Source: Pomacea canaliculata (Eukaryota; Mollusca; Gastropoda; Architaenioglossa; Ampullariidae). Taken from it: 64,000 nucleotides of DNA. The notes beneath the pieces were generated by a model. It did no database searches. It saw nothing but the letters and a program-made list of their open reading frames with translations, and was not told the origin of the DNA. Below, piece after piece: positions 1 through 12,700 of this stretch (its first letter is position 1; each line of letters begins with the position of its first letter). The stretch covers positions 17,999,844 to 18,063,843 of the forward strand of contig NC_037592.1 of the NCBI RefSeq assembly GCF_003073045.1, written 5' to 3'. The position numbers and the translations under genes are program-made.

Positions 1-182
1 GCCTCTACCTTCTGTTCTCAACCCCTCTTGTATTCTTACAGTTTTATTTCAGAACATATGGAGAAAAAGAGAGAAGAAGAACTGAGGAAATGGCTTCAGT
101 TTAGAAAGTAGGCAAAAAGATTTAGGCAGAAAAACATGTCGCAAGAAATGTTCAAAACTCAAGTGGAATTGATTATCAATAA
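1..182 (+). CDS. 3' end of a GRL101-like 7TM receptor, partial and frame-disrupted
   Basis: This is the C-terminal end of a rhodopsin-like receptor, matching 28,226-28,406 almost base for base. It covers the TM7 NPxxY region and the charged cytoplasmic tail. Relative to the intact copy it has three single-base length changes, all in homopolymers: one C fewer near 24, one T more near 99 and one A more near 155. As written, the frame breaks and an early stop appears in the tail. The ancestral stop is TAA at 180-182. All other exons lie left of the window. The homopolymer pattern suggests sequencing error at least as much as pseudogenisation. Confidence 0.85.
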
Positions 183-807
183 GAAACTTTTATTTTGCTT
201 GACATTTTGTTCTCCTTTTATTTTGGCATAGCGGGAGCTGACAGGATTTCACCTGGCTGAATTCTGCAGAACAAAGGCCTATTCGTCTCCTGCCGACTTG
301 TTTAAAATTACTGTGGATGCAGACAACATTGATATTTTTTTGTAGGACAGTGGAAATGTTGGAGCGGCTCAGGACGATCAGATTTTTGTATTTGCAGACC
401 GCTATTTCAATCGCACTTCTTTGTAAGCTTAAACTCAGTAGTGACTTTATTACCAGAATTTCAACCAACTGTTACACAATAACATTTAAAGCAAGAAGTT
501 GGCTACATCAGTATGCTGAGTGCTCATTATTTATCTTAAAACTGTTCGTAAAGATTTACGATCCTTGTGTCAGTTTATCTAGACAATATTTACATAAAAG
601 GCTCTTAGAGATGCAGATAAACGTAAATCGCGTTAGTGGACATTTTCGGTTTTAACAAAAAGGAAATTGCTTGCAACATGAATTTTTATGATTGCCAGTG
701 TAAATACACCTTGAGCATTGTAAGTGAAAGTAGTTGTTTTATAAGTTACAGTGTATGTGTTTATATATATATATATCTGTGTATTTTGTATTATTGTAAA
801 GCAAAAC

Positions 808-813
808 AATAAA
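808..813 (+). promoter_or_regulatory. Candidate polyadenylation signal AATAAA
   Basis: An AATAAA hexamer lies about 630 bases past the ancestral stop codon of the + strand receptor and is followed by AT-rich sequence. The same hexamer sits at the matching position in copy B. It is the first convincing signal downstream, but AT-rich DNA yields such hexamers by chance. Confidence 0.4.
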
Positions 814-2559
814 AATAAATTAAATAAGTATACAGTGATGTAGTCCATCCATAAACATAATGTACATTAATGACTGATTTCATAACTTATTGTGCAAAAC
901 GATCCTACACTATGTAACTGTGCTTTCATATATATATATAAAATTTATGCTCAGATGCTTAAACAGTATTCCAGTGTTTTGTGCCTCTTAGGACGTTTTT
1001 ATTAGCAAATCTATTTTTTACAGAATCACATACAAAGTTTCATTGACGAGTGCAAGTACAGGTAGACTTTGATGAGGTTTGCCTACTGCCAGTTGAACTT
1101 ACATACCACATTTTAATCATTCCTGCAAAGTGTCAGCCTGAATACAGGTACCAATGATCAATCAGACCCACGAGGATGATGGATCACTGTACATGTTATA
1201 TGTTATGATTTATGTTTTTGTGACTATAAAGTTTTGTAATGTGTGCAGGTGACTAATATATTTTCTGGCGTGTGTGTGGGCAAACAGGGATAGGGGGAAG
1301 GAGTAGTGGCATGTGAGTGGGTGGTGGGTGGTTGTGAGCTTTGCAGTGGCGCAGGAAAATGTTTGTGGGGGAGGGGGCAATTTCCACGCTTACATTATGA
1401 AAACAAAGTGTGCACACACACACTGGTAACATCACAAACATGTTGCTTTCAGTGTTAAAAGAACAAAACAACACTAAACAAGAATGAAAAATTCACTGAA
1501 AAAGGACTCATTCTGCAATTTCGATCACAAAAATGATGTAATATTCAGAATATTGTTCAAGAATCGCAAGTCAATGTGCTTAAAAACAACAACAACAACA
1601 ATAACAAAAACACAAATAAAACAAAACAAAACAAATACCTTCTTCTTTTACTTCATCCAGTTTTTAGCAGATGAACCATGTCTGTAAACACATGCATAAC
1701 GAGGCAGTCAAGCGCGTGTATAATGCAACTTCTGAGCTATGTTCTTATTCGGCAGTAAAACTGCGTTCTGCAGTTGCTATGGGACTGGGGCAGTTAGTGT
1801 CTGACTCTACTAACTGAGATAAAATAAACTCTGGCGATTGGCTGAACTGTCATATTTAGTTTGAGATCCGCCAACGGGAACTGCGTCTCTGTAGACGTAC
1901 CCGTCGTGAGAAAGTGACTGACGGGAACGCGAATGCACGGGCAGTAACTGCATTGCCAAGTCACACTCACTAGCCTCCCTTTGTTTTATGCATCAATAGT
2001 TCCTGTGATCACTACGACAGCCTAACAATGTCTCAGATTGAAACCAATTCTTGTATATTGTTTGGATAATTCTTCATACGAAGAAATGCTAGAACTGACA
2101 ATGACTTGGGAGAAATCCAAATCAAAGTAAAAACAAAACAAAACTGCTCAGCATTTCATTTCTGAACCACTGTAATTAATAAAATAATAACTATATGGTG
2201 AACCAACATAACTAGTAAAATTAAATAATAAAATAAAATCAGTTATGGTTATCGCTTAAATTATAAAAATATAGGACAATATTATAAAACAGAAATATTT
2301 AAACTGTATTATTAATAAAAGACAAAAAATATTTGTTATCTACTTTCAAAGTTGGCGATTTGAACTGATAGCAAATCCTGAAAAATCTCGCTCCCGTGCG
2401 CGAAAAGCGTGTGACTTCACATCCGCTGGCGTCCACACTGTCTTCGTGAGCATGTAATGGGCAGTTCTTTAATCGCAAAGCTTTACAGTTTAATGCTAAA
2501 ATTTACAGTTTATTGTTAAGTGTTGATCCACGTGTATTTAGTCAACTTCATGATTAAAA

Positions 2560-3115
2560 TCTACAGCAATTAAAAAATCTAACAATTCAAACTCTACAGC
2601 AAGTGAAAACTAACATATTTTAATCTACATCAACCTAAAACTAGCATATACAAATCTTCATTAACCTAACACTAACGTATACAAATCTTCATTAACCTAA
2701 AACTAACATATACACCTCTACGTCAACCTAAACGAACACAAACAAATCTACACTAACTAAAAAATAACATATAGAATTTAAATCAACTTAAAACTAACAA
2801 ATACAAATCTACATCAACCTAAAACAAATATTAAAATCTACATCAACCTGAAAATAACTTATATATAAATCTATGTCAACCTAAAACTAAATATGCGACA
2901 CTAAATCAACTAAAAAATGACACAGAATTTACATCAACTTAAAGCTAAAATATACAAATCTACATCAACTTAAAACTAATGTACAAATCTACATCAACCA
3001 AATACTAATGTACAAATCTACATCAACTAAAAAAAACAACATAGAATTTACATGGACTTAAAGATAAAATATACAAATCTACATCAACCTAAAATTAACA
3101 TACACAAATTGATAG
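2560..3115. repeat. Imperfect ~30-bp minisatellite
   Basis: The motif 'caaatctacatcaacct' followed by 'aaaactaacatata' recurs more than fifteen times with substitutions and small indels. The array is AT-rich and recurs at about 30,785-31,325, so it predates the block duplication. Confidence 0.85.
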
Positions 3116-3380
3116 ATACTTCAGCATATGCAAGTCTAGAGGAAGAAAGAAAGTGAGTAGGAAGTTGATTTACGCACATTGTATCCTTTACAGACAACAA
3201 GGAATAACAGATGATTTTTAAAAAACCCAAAAATAATAAGACAGTCTGTTGTAAAGAAACAACCGATAACGCCATATACCCGTTATAAACACAACCTTAA
3301 AATGTGTATTTCATGTTTCCCACTCCTTTCACATTTAATTACCCAATGACATCTCTCTAATACACATCTGCTCACACCGT

Positions 3381-3599
3381 GTGATGACGGCGATAAGCAC
3401 ACTGCCGTATGTAGTGCTTATATTTTATTGTATTGTAAATCTTGTCCCCGCGCTAGTGTTGTCTCAGACCTCAGCCTGTATCACGGACATCACTTATGTT
3501 AATACTGGACTGGATGCTGCCTCTCGCAGCTTTCGAGCGCTGTATAAGGAAAAGCCTCGTGCCATCATAAACATCATCGTGAACATTGTTGCACGATAA
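3381..3599 (+). CDS. Small open reading frame with signal-peptide-like N-terminus, hypothetical
   Basis: A 72-codon open frame starts MMTAISTLPYVV and has a hydrophobic stretch at about residues 8-28, ending near an Ala-Leu-Val-Leu-Ser segment that could be a signal-peptidase site. The remainder is a polar chain of about 44 residues with one cysteine. I do not recognise a family. A second copy at 31,607-31,825 has the same frame with one residue changed, but the blocks are so similar that this conservation carries little weight. No promoter or splice evidence is visible. It could be a real secreted peptide or a chance open frame. Confidence 0.25.
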   Translation: MMTAISTLPYVVLIFYCIVNLVPALVLSQTSACITDITYVNTGLDAASRSFRALYKEKPRAIINIIVNIVAR

Positions 3600-6216
3600 T
3601 GAGCTATATAAGTATCTCACGAGTTACAAGCAACTTTTATATTGCCTCACTGTCAATGTTTTTCACCAAATTTACCACAAGAAATTTTTCTTTTTGCTCC
3701 TGTTCACCTGAGCATTTTTGGTGGTGACTAGTTTATTTGATATTGCTTCCACGTAATGGCCGTTAATTTGTCCTGTGATGGGGTAGAGGTGTGGTAAGGG
3801 GGAGTGGATATGGGAGTATCAGACGGCCAGGTGTGTGAACAGGTGTTACAGCCCAGAGAGGTACACGTACTCCGAGACGAAATCTCATAGTGCTGACTAA
3901 AGCGTGTTTTACTACCAACTTCTCTCATTAACCAATCAAAAAGGTCATACAATTACTTAATCAAAATCGTAAAAAGTAAAACTTGCATTGACAGGTTTGA
4001 AAAATTCAAAGATATAGTTATATACAGGTTTTTCAATGCAAAATCTAAGTAATAGCTAGATAAAGACGTGTTTTGCAAACATTTCTTACAGTCACTATCT
4101 ACACAGTAAGACATACTTTAAGCTCTTTCCACATCTTATTTCTATGTCGGTTTAAGCACAATGTAAGAGAAGAGACTACAAGCCCCTTCCTCTTGCTGTT
4201 TACAAGCAGACGACCCAGGGTAGCCAGGCCTCGTCACACGCCGTAAATGCGAGGATGACTGGGCCACCCCCCGGACACCGCTGCACACTGCACGTGAGAT
4301 TCATCGGTGAATATGGCAGGACAGATGACCAACTCAGGTCTGAATCACTGATGAAGGGACGATCACGTCGACTTTTCTCTTCTAACTTCGCACGCACGTG
4401 ACTGGAGGGTGGTGCTAAAGCAGTTTTTCACACACTAAATACCTTTCACACGAGGGCTCTATAACTTGTTCGTTTCTTATCTTACAGGTCGACCGGTTAC
4501 ATCTTCAGCAAATAACTCGCCAAACTCCCCTTCCTGCTAACAACAACACTAATGTTCTTACTTTTTTCATGTCCATGAACATGTAACAATTCTAACTATA
4601 TTGCATTTTTATTTATCACTATAAAACAAATTAACAGATATATCACGGACACTGCATTTTTTTTCAATACTTTGAGCTAAGTTTTCAAATAATATTCAAT
4701 GTTACTTCGATAATACGAGGTTAGGACCTGATTCGTGAACCGCGGCAATACACATGTCTCACTTGTTCGACGATTTTGCATGAGCGCGCCTACCGACCTG
4801 TTCAGGTGAGAATTAGGTGAAGTCTGCACATGGATCGAGGTCAGCGGTACAAATATCTTCCGAGGTTTTGCTCGCGAAACAATGAAAAATGCGTTTTATC
4901 GTCGCTGCCTTGCAAAACAGGCCATCTTGAAACTGTGACATGGCAGAAACGAAAAAGAAGTGAATAGTTCAAACTGAAGCGACAGAGCGATACCCGTATT
5001 ATTAGAAGAGATAGAGAGATACCCGTATTAATTGAAGAGATTGAGAGATAACCGTATAGTCAGACGTGAGCAGAGAGAAGCAACGGCTTTTCCAGCCGCT
5101 TTCATCATGATAAACGACTAGAAAAAAAAAACAACAACAACTGATATGTGGATGAGTTTAACATAAAAGAGTTTAATATTATAATTATTAAACATCGCTA
5201 CATTATATTAGCTCGACGACAGCGAAAACGACCAAATAAATCCACATTGTCTCACATTTCAAACGGGTCTGATGGATCCCTGAAGATCCTGTCTCTTCTC
5301 AACTGCTGACGGAGGACAAAACGGTAAACAACACGATCATTGTCATTGTTAGGCAGGAAATTGCGTTTGCGCATGCGTAAGCAACTCCTCTCAGCTAAGC
5401 AAGACGTTAGACCAGGGGTACAACTGCCAAGTTTTCACAAAGAAATGCTTGCTCTAGGAGTGAAGACGCCATGACACGCGCTTTGTCAGCTTCTTAGGCC
5501 AAGAAACGTGTCTTAGCTTAAGTGCAGTCTTAGCTCAAGTTAAGACCGACTTTGCAATCTGTCTTAATCAGTACCTCACGATATCACATTCACAATCTTT
5601 CCCTGAGTAAATCAGAACCCGTTTGTCCAAATGCTCTACAGTTTTCACAAACTTCCGGTCCAGTATGTTGTTTTCCTTCCATATACAAGATGCTCGCTAA
5701 CAAGATATTTTCTTTACATACACACTAAGCCATTTCGACCACGCATCATCTCCTTGTAATACACTAAACCACATTCGCGATGCACTATGACCAGCATCCG
5801 TGACAGCACATGAATGGGCAAAACCATGACTGTAATAAAGAGCCCGCGCTTATACAAACAAGAACACACACACACACGCACTCGCACACACTCAAGAAAG
5901 AGAGAGAGAGAGAGGGAAGATAATCGTCTTGGCATTGAGATGATTATTCCTCTCTCTCTCTCCACACACAATTATACATAACATGTGTTGAGCAGACAAA
6001 AATAAAAGTGTTCGTCTATGATAACTTTAAACTAGTTATTCGTCAGAAGTCCTTACAATTATGAGGCTTACGAGGGACAAATCACTCATTGCTTAGCGGC
6101 AGTTCAAGCTGGAAAGTGTCTTTTATTGTTTAATATTAATGTACGGAGCTTATGTCAGCTTGGAGAACACTGCCAGACGCCATAAAACTTAAGTGCAGCA
6201 AGTCTCCAGGACTACA

Positions 6217-6333
6217 AAAAAAACAACAACCAAAAACAGCAACAACGACAAAACAAAACAAAAAACAAACAAACAAACAAAACAAACAACAAAAAACAAA
6301 CCCATAAAAACCCAAACAAACAAAAAAACAAAA
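6217..6333. repeat. A/C-rich low-complexity tract
   Basis: This is a run of caaa- and aaac-type units on the + strand. The equivalent tract in copy B (34,695-34,765) is shorter and rearranged, as expected for a slippage-prone repeat. Confidence 0.8.
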
Positions 6334-7176
6334 GTAATACTAATACATCAAACACACCTTGTGAGTTACATAGCGCGCATTCACGCTCACAAAGGAGCAT
6401 GCTCTCAGCCTTTAAGACATGGACAGAATACGAGTGACGGAAGGAGAAAAACCTAAGCAGAAAAGTAAAAAAGGATAAACATAGAGGACCTAGAGATGAA
6501 TCAGGGAGCAGACAATGAGGATGGTCAGCGTCAAAGATTTGCAGAGAAAGACGAGCACGTGGACTATTCAATTGTCTATCATCACAACTATTGACAGCTG
6601 TGTTGATTGGAGTAAGGAGTGACAAATTCATAAAACAGAAGACGGACCCAGTCACATACATGATTGATGCTTATCACTTTTTAAAAACATCAAACACAGA
6701 ATGCAAAACGACAGGAATTGTATACAATATTGAAAGAGCACTTGTGGACGCAGTGTATCCATCGGTGCTACGTATGTCTGTGACTTTTCTTCTCAAACAG
6801 CAGCAATGACATTGACAATGAGGTTGACATGTCACTCGTTTAGCATTTAGAAAGAACAGTTTCCTTCATGTGTTTTTTTTCTACTTTTGTTTTTGTTGCA
6901 ACATTAACATGTAGCTAAAGGTTTGCCGTAAGATACCAACAACTTTCACTGCTGTGTATTTTTTGGTGGGAGGGGATTTTTAAAATTTTCATCACGCAAT
7001 ATTTCGTACAATTTGCAAACAGCCAAAGTATCCGTTGCAAAGAAAAAATATAATATAACAAAAAACCTTTGTTAGATTGCTGCAAATCTTTGAACCTAGT
7101 TTAAAAACTGGCCTCCACTGTAATTCATCATTGAAAAATTATCTTTTTTTGTACTTCAATTAAACAAATCTTGGTC

Positions 7177-7290
7177 TCAAAAAAAAAAAAAAAACAAAAA
7201 CAAAACAAACCCAAACAAACAAAAAACCCTACAACAACAAACAAAACAAAACAAACAAACTACAAACAAACAAATCAACAAAATAACCTA
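7177..7290. repeat. A/C-rich low-complexity tract downstream of the - strand receptor
   Basis: A poly-A run is followed by repeated aaac/caaa units. Copy B has the matching tract near 35,618-35,735 with length differences. It lies about 400-500 bases past the receptor stop codon. Confidence 0.8.
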
Positions 7291-7697
7291 GCTAAAACCC
7301 GTAAATTTTAAAGAAAAGAAATATGAAAAATCTACATTTCATGTAAGTCTCATTCAGTTTAGTTTCTTTCATTATAAATAATATAAATGACAGTAACCTA
7401 TAAATGATCTAACTCAAACGACAAACAAAAATAGCAGGTGGGAGAGAATTAGATGTCAATATATTACCGACAGAAATTACTTAATATGCAGTATAAAGCC
7501 TCGAAAGCTTTTCCAAATGCAAGTAAAAGCATGGCGTCTCCCTTTCATAGTACATCGTGTACCGACAGCTCTGTACTTCTCTCAGTCACAGGCTCTAGCA
7601 AACCATCATGGTTAGTCAGAACCGACTTTCTTGTCAGAAACCTCATATTAACAATTTTACTCCACAGTGAAAATTCAATAATAACTGTCACAAATAT

Positions 7698-9736
7698 TCA
7701 TTTGTTGTCACAAATATTCATTTGTGAAATTAAATACCTCTTCAACTCTGTTTGTCGACTTTTTTGTCTTTTCTCAAGCATGATGTTAAAAGTATACAGA
7801 AAGGGGTTAAGCACAGAGTTGAGCGGCAGAACCCAGACGACTATAGGCACATATGCTTCCACGGCAATAGGAATACCGCTGGAAGCCATGAATCCTAACA
7901 AGCTGATGGGGAACCAACAGATGAAGTCCGCAACTGCTATGGTGATCAATCTGCGAGCAATTGTCATGTCATTTGATTTCTTGGTACAATTAGAGGTGGA
8001 CAACCTGTTAACGCGAACGGAACAAAAGATAAGCATCTGGCCAATAGCAATAACAACGAGAGGACAGAATTAAAAATAATTGTAAGATTAAACGCGTAAC
8101 TCTTGCCGCCAAAAACCTTACGTGTGATGGGAAGCGGTACACAGAACCCGTTCTGAGTATAGAATTCCCAATGTGACATCATAGGCAGCAAAGGAATGAT
8201 GGAAATAAACAATCCCGCTGCCCACACTGCACCCGAGGCAAGCGAAGCGGATTTCCTTGAAAAACGAAAGTTACTGAGAGGAAATTTGATGACCAAAAGT
8301 CGGTCAAGTGTGATCATGCAGATGAGTAGAGGCGAGACCTCGCAAGACAACAGCGACAAGAAGCCTGTCAGTTTGCACAGGGAGCTTTTCCTCCACATCT
8401 CCTCGATCCACAGGTAGGAGCCCAAGAACAAACGGTCAACCACACCTATCATCGCCAGATAAACACCCATTAGAAAGTCGGCAACACAGAGGTTTGTCAC
8501 GAAGACGTCGAAACCCAGAGACCTGGTGTTCTTACTCACAAAGACGCGATACACGAAGCTACCCGAGTTTCCAGCGAGAGCCAGGGTAGCGAAGATCGCC
8601 AGGAACACGCGGTACACGTCTGAGCCCACGAGCGACTCGCAGGAGGAGATTTCGTCGGCCGGCGCCTCGCACACCTGCACATGCTGCAGGACGGGCAGAG
8701 TCTCCGGACAGCAGATTTTGTAGTTGTCTGCATACAGGTACTCCAGTTTGGGCAAATTCCTAAATGCTTGTTGAGGATAATAAGACACAGGGGATCCCCT
8801 CAAGTCCAGCGTGTGAAGCTTGGGAAGATAGAAGGCGTCTTCAACAACGCTCTGAATGTCACAGTAGGAGATGTTTAATGTTGTTAGGTTAGGGAACCTT
8901 TGTGGAAAGACGTTGTCTAACTCCTGAATCTTTATACGAGAAAAGTCAACGCTCGTTATGTATGTAAAGATGAATGGGACGTCCTCGCCTACTGGGTACA
9001 AAGACACTAAGGGGTTTCCGGAGAGAGATAAGCTCTGAAGCTTATGGAAATTCCATAAAAATTGGCTGTTAATTACCTGGATGAGGTTGTCGCTGAGATC
9101 TAGACTTCTCAGGTTGATGAGGTTGACGGCCTGTAGAGAAGTGATGTTACAATTGGCTAGACTGAGGTGAACCAGCATCGTGTTGTTGCTCACGTCTCTC
9201 AAGGTCAGGCCAGATGAGCGGGCGTCCAGAAAGCGAAGGTCGAGATGTTGACTCACAGGGAAGTAGTCTGTGCAGGTGAAAGCCAAGCCGTGACACACAC
9301 AGGTGTGAGGACAAGTCAGGTTACACACCAGCTCGTCGTCTGCCTGCGGACACTGCGGCCAGCCGTCACACATGTGGTCAGCGTGCACACAGACGTGCGA
9401 GGCGCGACAGCGGTAGTAGCCGGGACAGGTGTAAGTGTCGCACGCCAACTCGTCCTCTTTCCCAGGACAGTCGTAAACGCCGTTACACCGCAAGTATACT
9501 GGGAGACAGTAAAAGACGATCTCTGGGCATTGGAAGTGACTCTCAGGACACACAAATGGCAACGAGTGGTTCAAGGCAATCATCATGATCTCTCCTGTAG
9601 GGCTGAGATCCATTATCGCTGGGGGTCGTGCCGTTGGAAGTTTTTTTATCTCTCGCTGTAAGGTTAGGCAGCCTAGTTCATCCGTGCCGTCAACACATTG
9701 AATAACATCATCGCACACAACCTCCTCGGAAACACA
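7698..9736 (-). CDS. - strand receptor copy A, exon 4: LDLa repeats, LRR block, 7TM domain (one frameshift)
   Basis: The acceptor is gttttcag before TGTGTT at 9,736. The exon completes an LDLa split by intron 3 (CVSEEVVCDD.. to GTDELGC), then has LDLa repeats ending KEDELAC and ADDELVC and a Cys-rich LRR cap (CPHTCVCHG). About six leucine-rich repeats with LxxLxLxxN spacing follow, then a CCPE..SSCESL hinge. The 7TM part shows NLCVAD in TM2, TLDRLL at the end of TM3 (DRL instead of DRY), ICWFP in TM6 (CWxP kept) and NPFLYT in TM7. Near 8,059 copy A reads aacgagagg where copy B reads aacgaagagg; the loss of one base ends the frame in TM5. The stop is at 7,698, beside a direct repeat of cacaaatattcatttgt. 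Confidence 0.9.
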
Positions 9737-12700
9737 CTGAAAACAATAACATTACATTAATGGTGTATAAATCGGCAGCATCTTTTTCTTGCAATAAAGC
9801 AGTTCTAATGTACATGAAAGTTCACTGTTAATAAAGACATCACTATTGTTAAAATACATATTTAAAAATATACACAAGCTTTGAAAGCCCTCATCGTTTA
9901 GGTCAGGGGTGGGCAACTTCTCCAGTCGGCGGGCCGGATATGGGGAAATGAAGTCCTTGGCGGGCCAGATTACTGGATCAATACCTTAATCGCGTATTTA
10001 TCTACATATGCAAGGAATAAATCGTGTTTAATGTAAAGCTCCCTGGTGCAATCGACCTCTGCAACACGGTCACCCAGTCTCTTCAGTAGACCAACTTTCT
10101 TTCCTGTCAAAGATGGACAACCATCCGTAGTACTACTGGCCATTTTCTGCCATGGTAATTGTGTGTTTGTTCAGATGCATGGCATTTTCCACACATCTAA
10201 AAATATCTTCCCCGTTAGTAATGTCTTTCATTGATTCCATTGACAGCAATTCTTCTGTGATTTCAAAGTTTTCTGAAATGCCTCGTATAAAGATGAGCAA
10301 CTGTGCAGTGTCATCGACGTCAGTGCTTTCATCCAATGCCAAGAAAAACAGCTGAAATGAAGTTACACGCCTTTTCAGTTGTGATGTCAGGTCTTCACCA
10401 ATTGCTTCAATGCGGCGAACCACAGTTCTTCTTGACAAACTGACTTCTTCAAACTTCTTTCTTTGTTGTGGAAAGACTTGATCGGCTACATCGAGCATGA
10501 ACTTTTTGACAAATTCACCATCACTGAACGATTTGCTGTGCTTGGCAATGTTGTATGCGACCACAAACTGGCATGAGTAGCAGCTTTCTGGGCTACTTTG
10601 GTTTTTACGAATACATTCTGCTGCTTTACAAGTTTTCTGTCCAGTTCTGTTGCTCTTGTTTGCCGTTCCGCTGCTGATAAAGTCCTGCCATAGCCTGCCT
10701 TAGCCTGCCATAGTCCTGCCATAGCCTGCATGTGTCGTCGCATCATGGCGGCTAACGTTGTACTCTTTCATCACTGCACAACAAACATACTGCTTTCTTG
10801 CCGACTTCTAAATCTAATTCTAACTGAAAACAAAGAACCAAAATAACTAACAATCACTATTATTCGACGCAGTAAGCAAGTAATTAGTACATGTAGTGGG
10901 AGATTGCGGCAGAATGTGGCCGCGGGCCACATTATCATGTACGACCAGAAACAGTCTGCGGGCCAGTCAAAATCCCGTCGCGGGCCGGATCCGGCCCGCG
11001 GGCCGTATGTTGCCCACCCCTGGTTTAGGTATTTCGGTTTGATCTACCTGTTTGTTGAGACACTTGAAAGGAGACGAGGGTGGACAAGGAAGAAACTCAC
11101 AGAAAGTCTCGTCACTGCCGTCGTTGCAGTCGAAACGATGATTACAGACAAGGGTGTAGGCAACTCGCTGGTACCCTCGGGTGCACGAGAAGTCAGGTGT
11201 CACAGACATGAGAGGCGTACCTTGAGACCGACGCGAGTCACGCATGTCAGTCCAACAGCTGCTACTGACGTCATGAGCGAAAAATGAGTGCGTCACGTGG
11301 TGTGACGGACACCGCACAAAGGCTGGTGACCACTGCAACGTAGCTCGAGGTTCGCTGATTTGTGGGAGAGTTTGTGGTTTTTGTAAGGAGAGTTCACAAA
11401 TAAAGTAGGTCTGGTCTGCCCCTAAACAAGATCTGTTGTAAATTACTAAAGTCTTTGAGTGTACAGCAGAATAGCAGCCACTGTGTGAATGGACTACGAA
11501 ATATTCAGGAAGAAAGTGAGCAAATACTCCATTTCGCCACACGAGTCCATGTCTGTAGCTACAGCGGGAAAAAGTCATGTTTAAGTAATGATTTGAAGGA
11601 AGTTTCTCGAGTTTTCAAGTAATTGGATTGTCCTACCATGGCAAAGATACACATAGTTACTGTACACAGTAGGTATATGCAGTCTAGTCTGACTGACAAT
11701 ATACACTTAAAAAAAAATAATGTACTTTACAAAAGGCTCAATTCTCGCCTCTCCTGCGCTCCTCTACCCGTCAACAATAATGCAGTTACATTATGCAGAG
11801 TGACTCTCAAATAGGAGAACGGTCTTATCAATTTAGGCGAGTCTACAGAAATCCTTGTGTAATCTTGTCAAATACTGCGGAGGCTTTAGAAAAAAAAAAT
11901 CAGCTTCAAACTATAACTTCACGGAACATTGCAACAATTAACTTTCATCTTAATTTTTCTCTTTAGCAAGTTTAGCATGATTTTAACATGCTTGAATTGA
12001 GTAAAATCATAAACAACAATTCATGAGGTTTTAGCTTTAATACTCACAGGTAGTTTACCGATTGGTAGCTTCTTTTTAGGCCAACGAGGACGTTTTCATT
12101 TGGACGATACGCAAGTAAATTGTAGAGGGCATCCCATTTCTCAGGTGTGCTGGCAGATATCAGCGCCATATCTCGAGAATCACACATCATGTCTGCCTCA
12201 GGCCAGGCTACCTGTGTGGGTGTCCTCACAAAGAGGACACATCCTTGTCCCATCCTCGCGAAGCCTTGACCACACACGTCACTGGTGTACGGACAGTCAG
12301 CCTCGTCCTCGCCGCCCACGCAGTCGGACTCCAGGTTACACGGGAAGTGTTGTCGGAAGTCGGACCAGTGAGGCACGGAGCAGTTCCACCTGTTGTCTGC
12401 CAGTCGCTCAGGTAAAGCGGATACATTGTGGAAGGAGAAAAGGAGTTTGAAACCAGAATGTGCATCTGGATCCCAGCTGTCAAGGTAAACATACAACATC
12501 GTGGCTTCAATAATACGAGGAGGTATCGTGTAGTTTGAACACACCTCCAACAGCCTGTGTGATGGGCTGAGGGTCTCTTTGTACACCTGTACGACATCGC
12601 GGTGACAGTTATATATTGAACCGGCAAGATCCAAGTGAGAAAAACTTAACATGACCTTGTGTTGCTGTGGCACACGTATCTTAACCCAATCACTCATGAA

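Larger units (their letters stand above)
183..7697. other. Gene-poor interval between convergent receptor genes (copy A)
   Basis: About 7.5 kb separates the 3' end of the + strand receptor from the 3' end of the - strand receptor. It is AT-rich. It holds a candidate polyadenylation signal, an imperfect minisatellite near 2.56-3.11 kb, one small open frame at 3,381, a CA/GA microsatellite near 5.87-5.96 kb and two A/C-rich low-complexity tracts. No other coding sequence is recognisable. The same interval recurs at 28,407-36,148. Confidence 0.7.

Noticed and set aside
7453..8073. 206-codon + strand frame (and its twin at 35,904-36,551)
   Set aside because: It is the antisense shadow of the receptor 7TM exon.
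9245..9661. 138-codon + strand frame (and its twin at 37,697-38,083)
   Set aside because: It is the antisense shadow of the LDLa-coding part of exon 4.
10133..10564. Host GTF2IRD2-like gene
   Set aside because: The frame lies between hAT inverted ends with a target duplication, is frameshifted and is absent from the sister block; it is a transposase relic.
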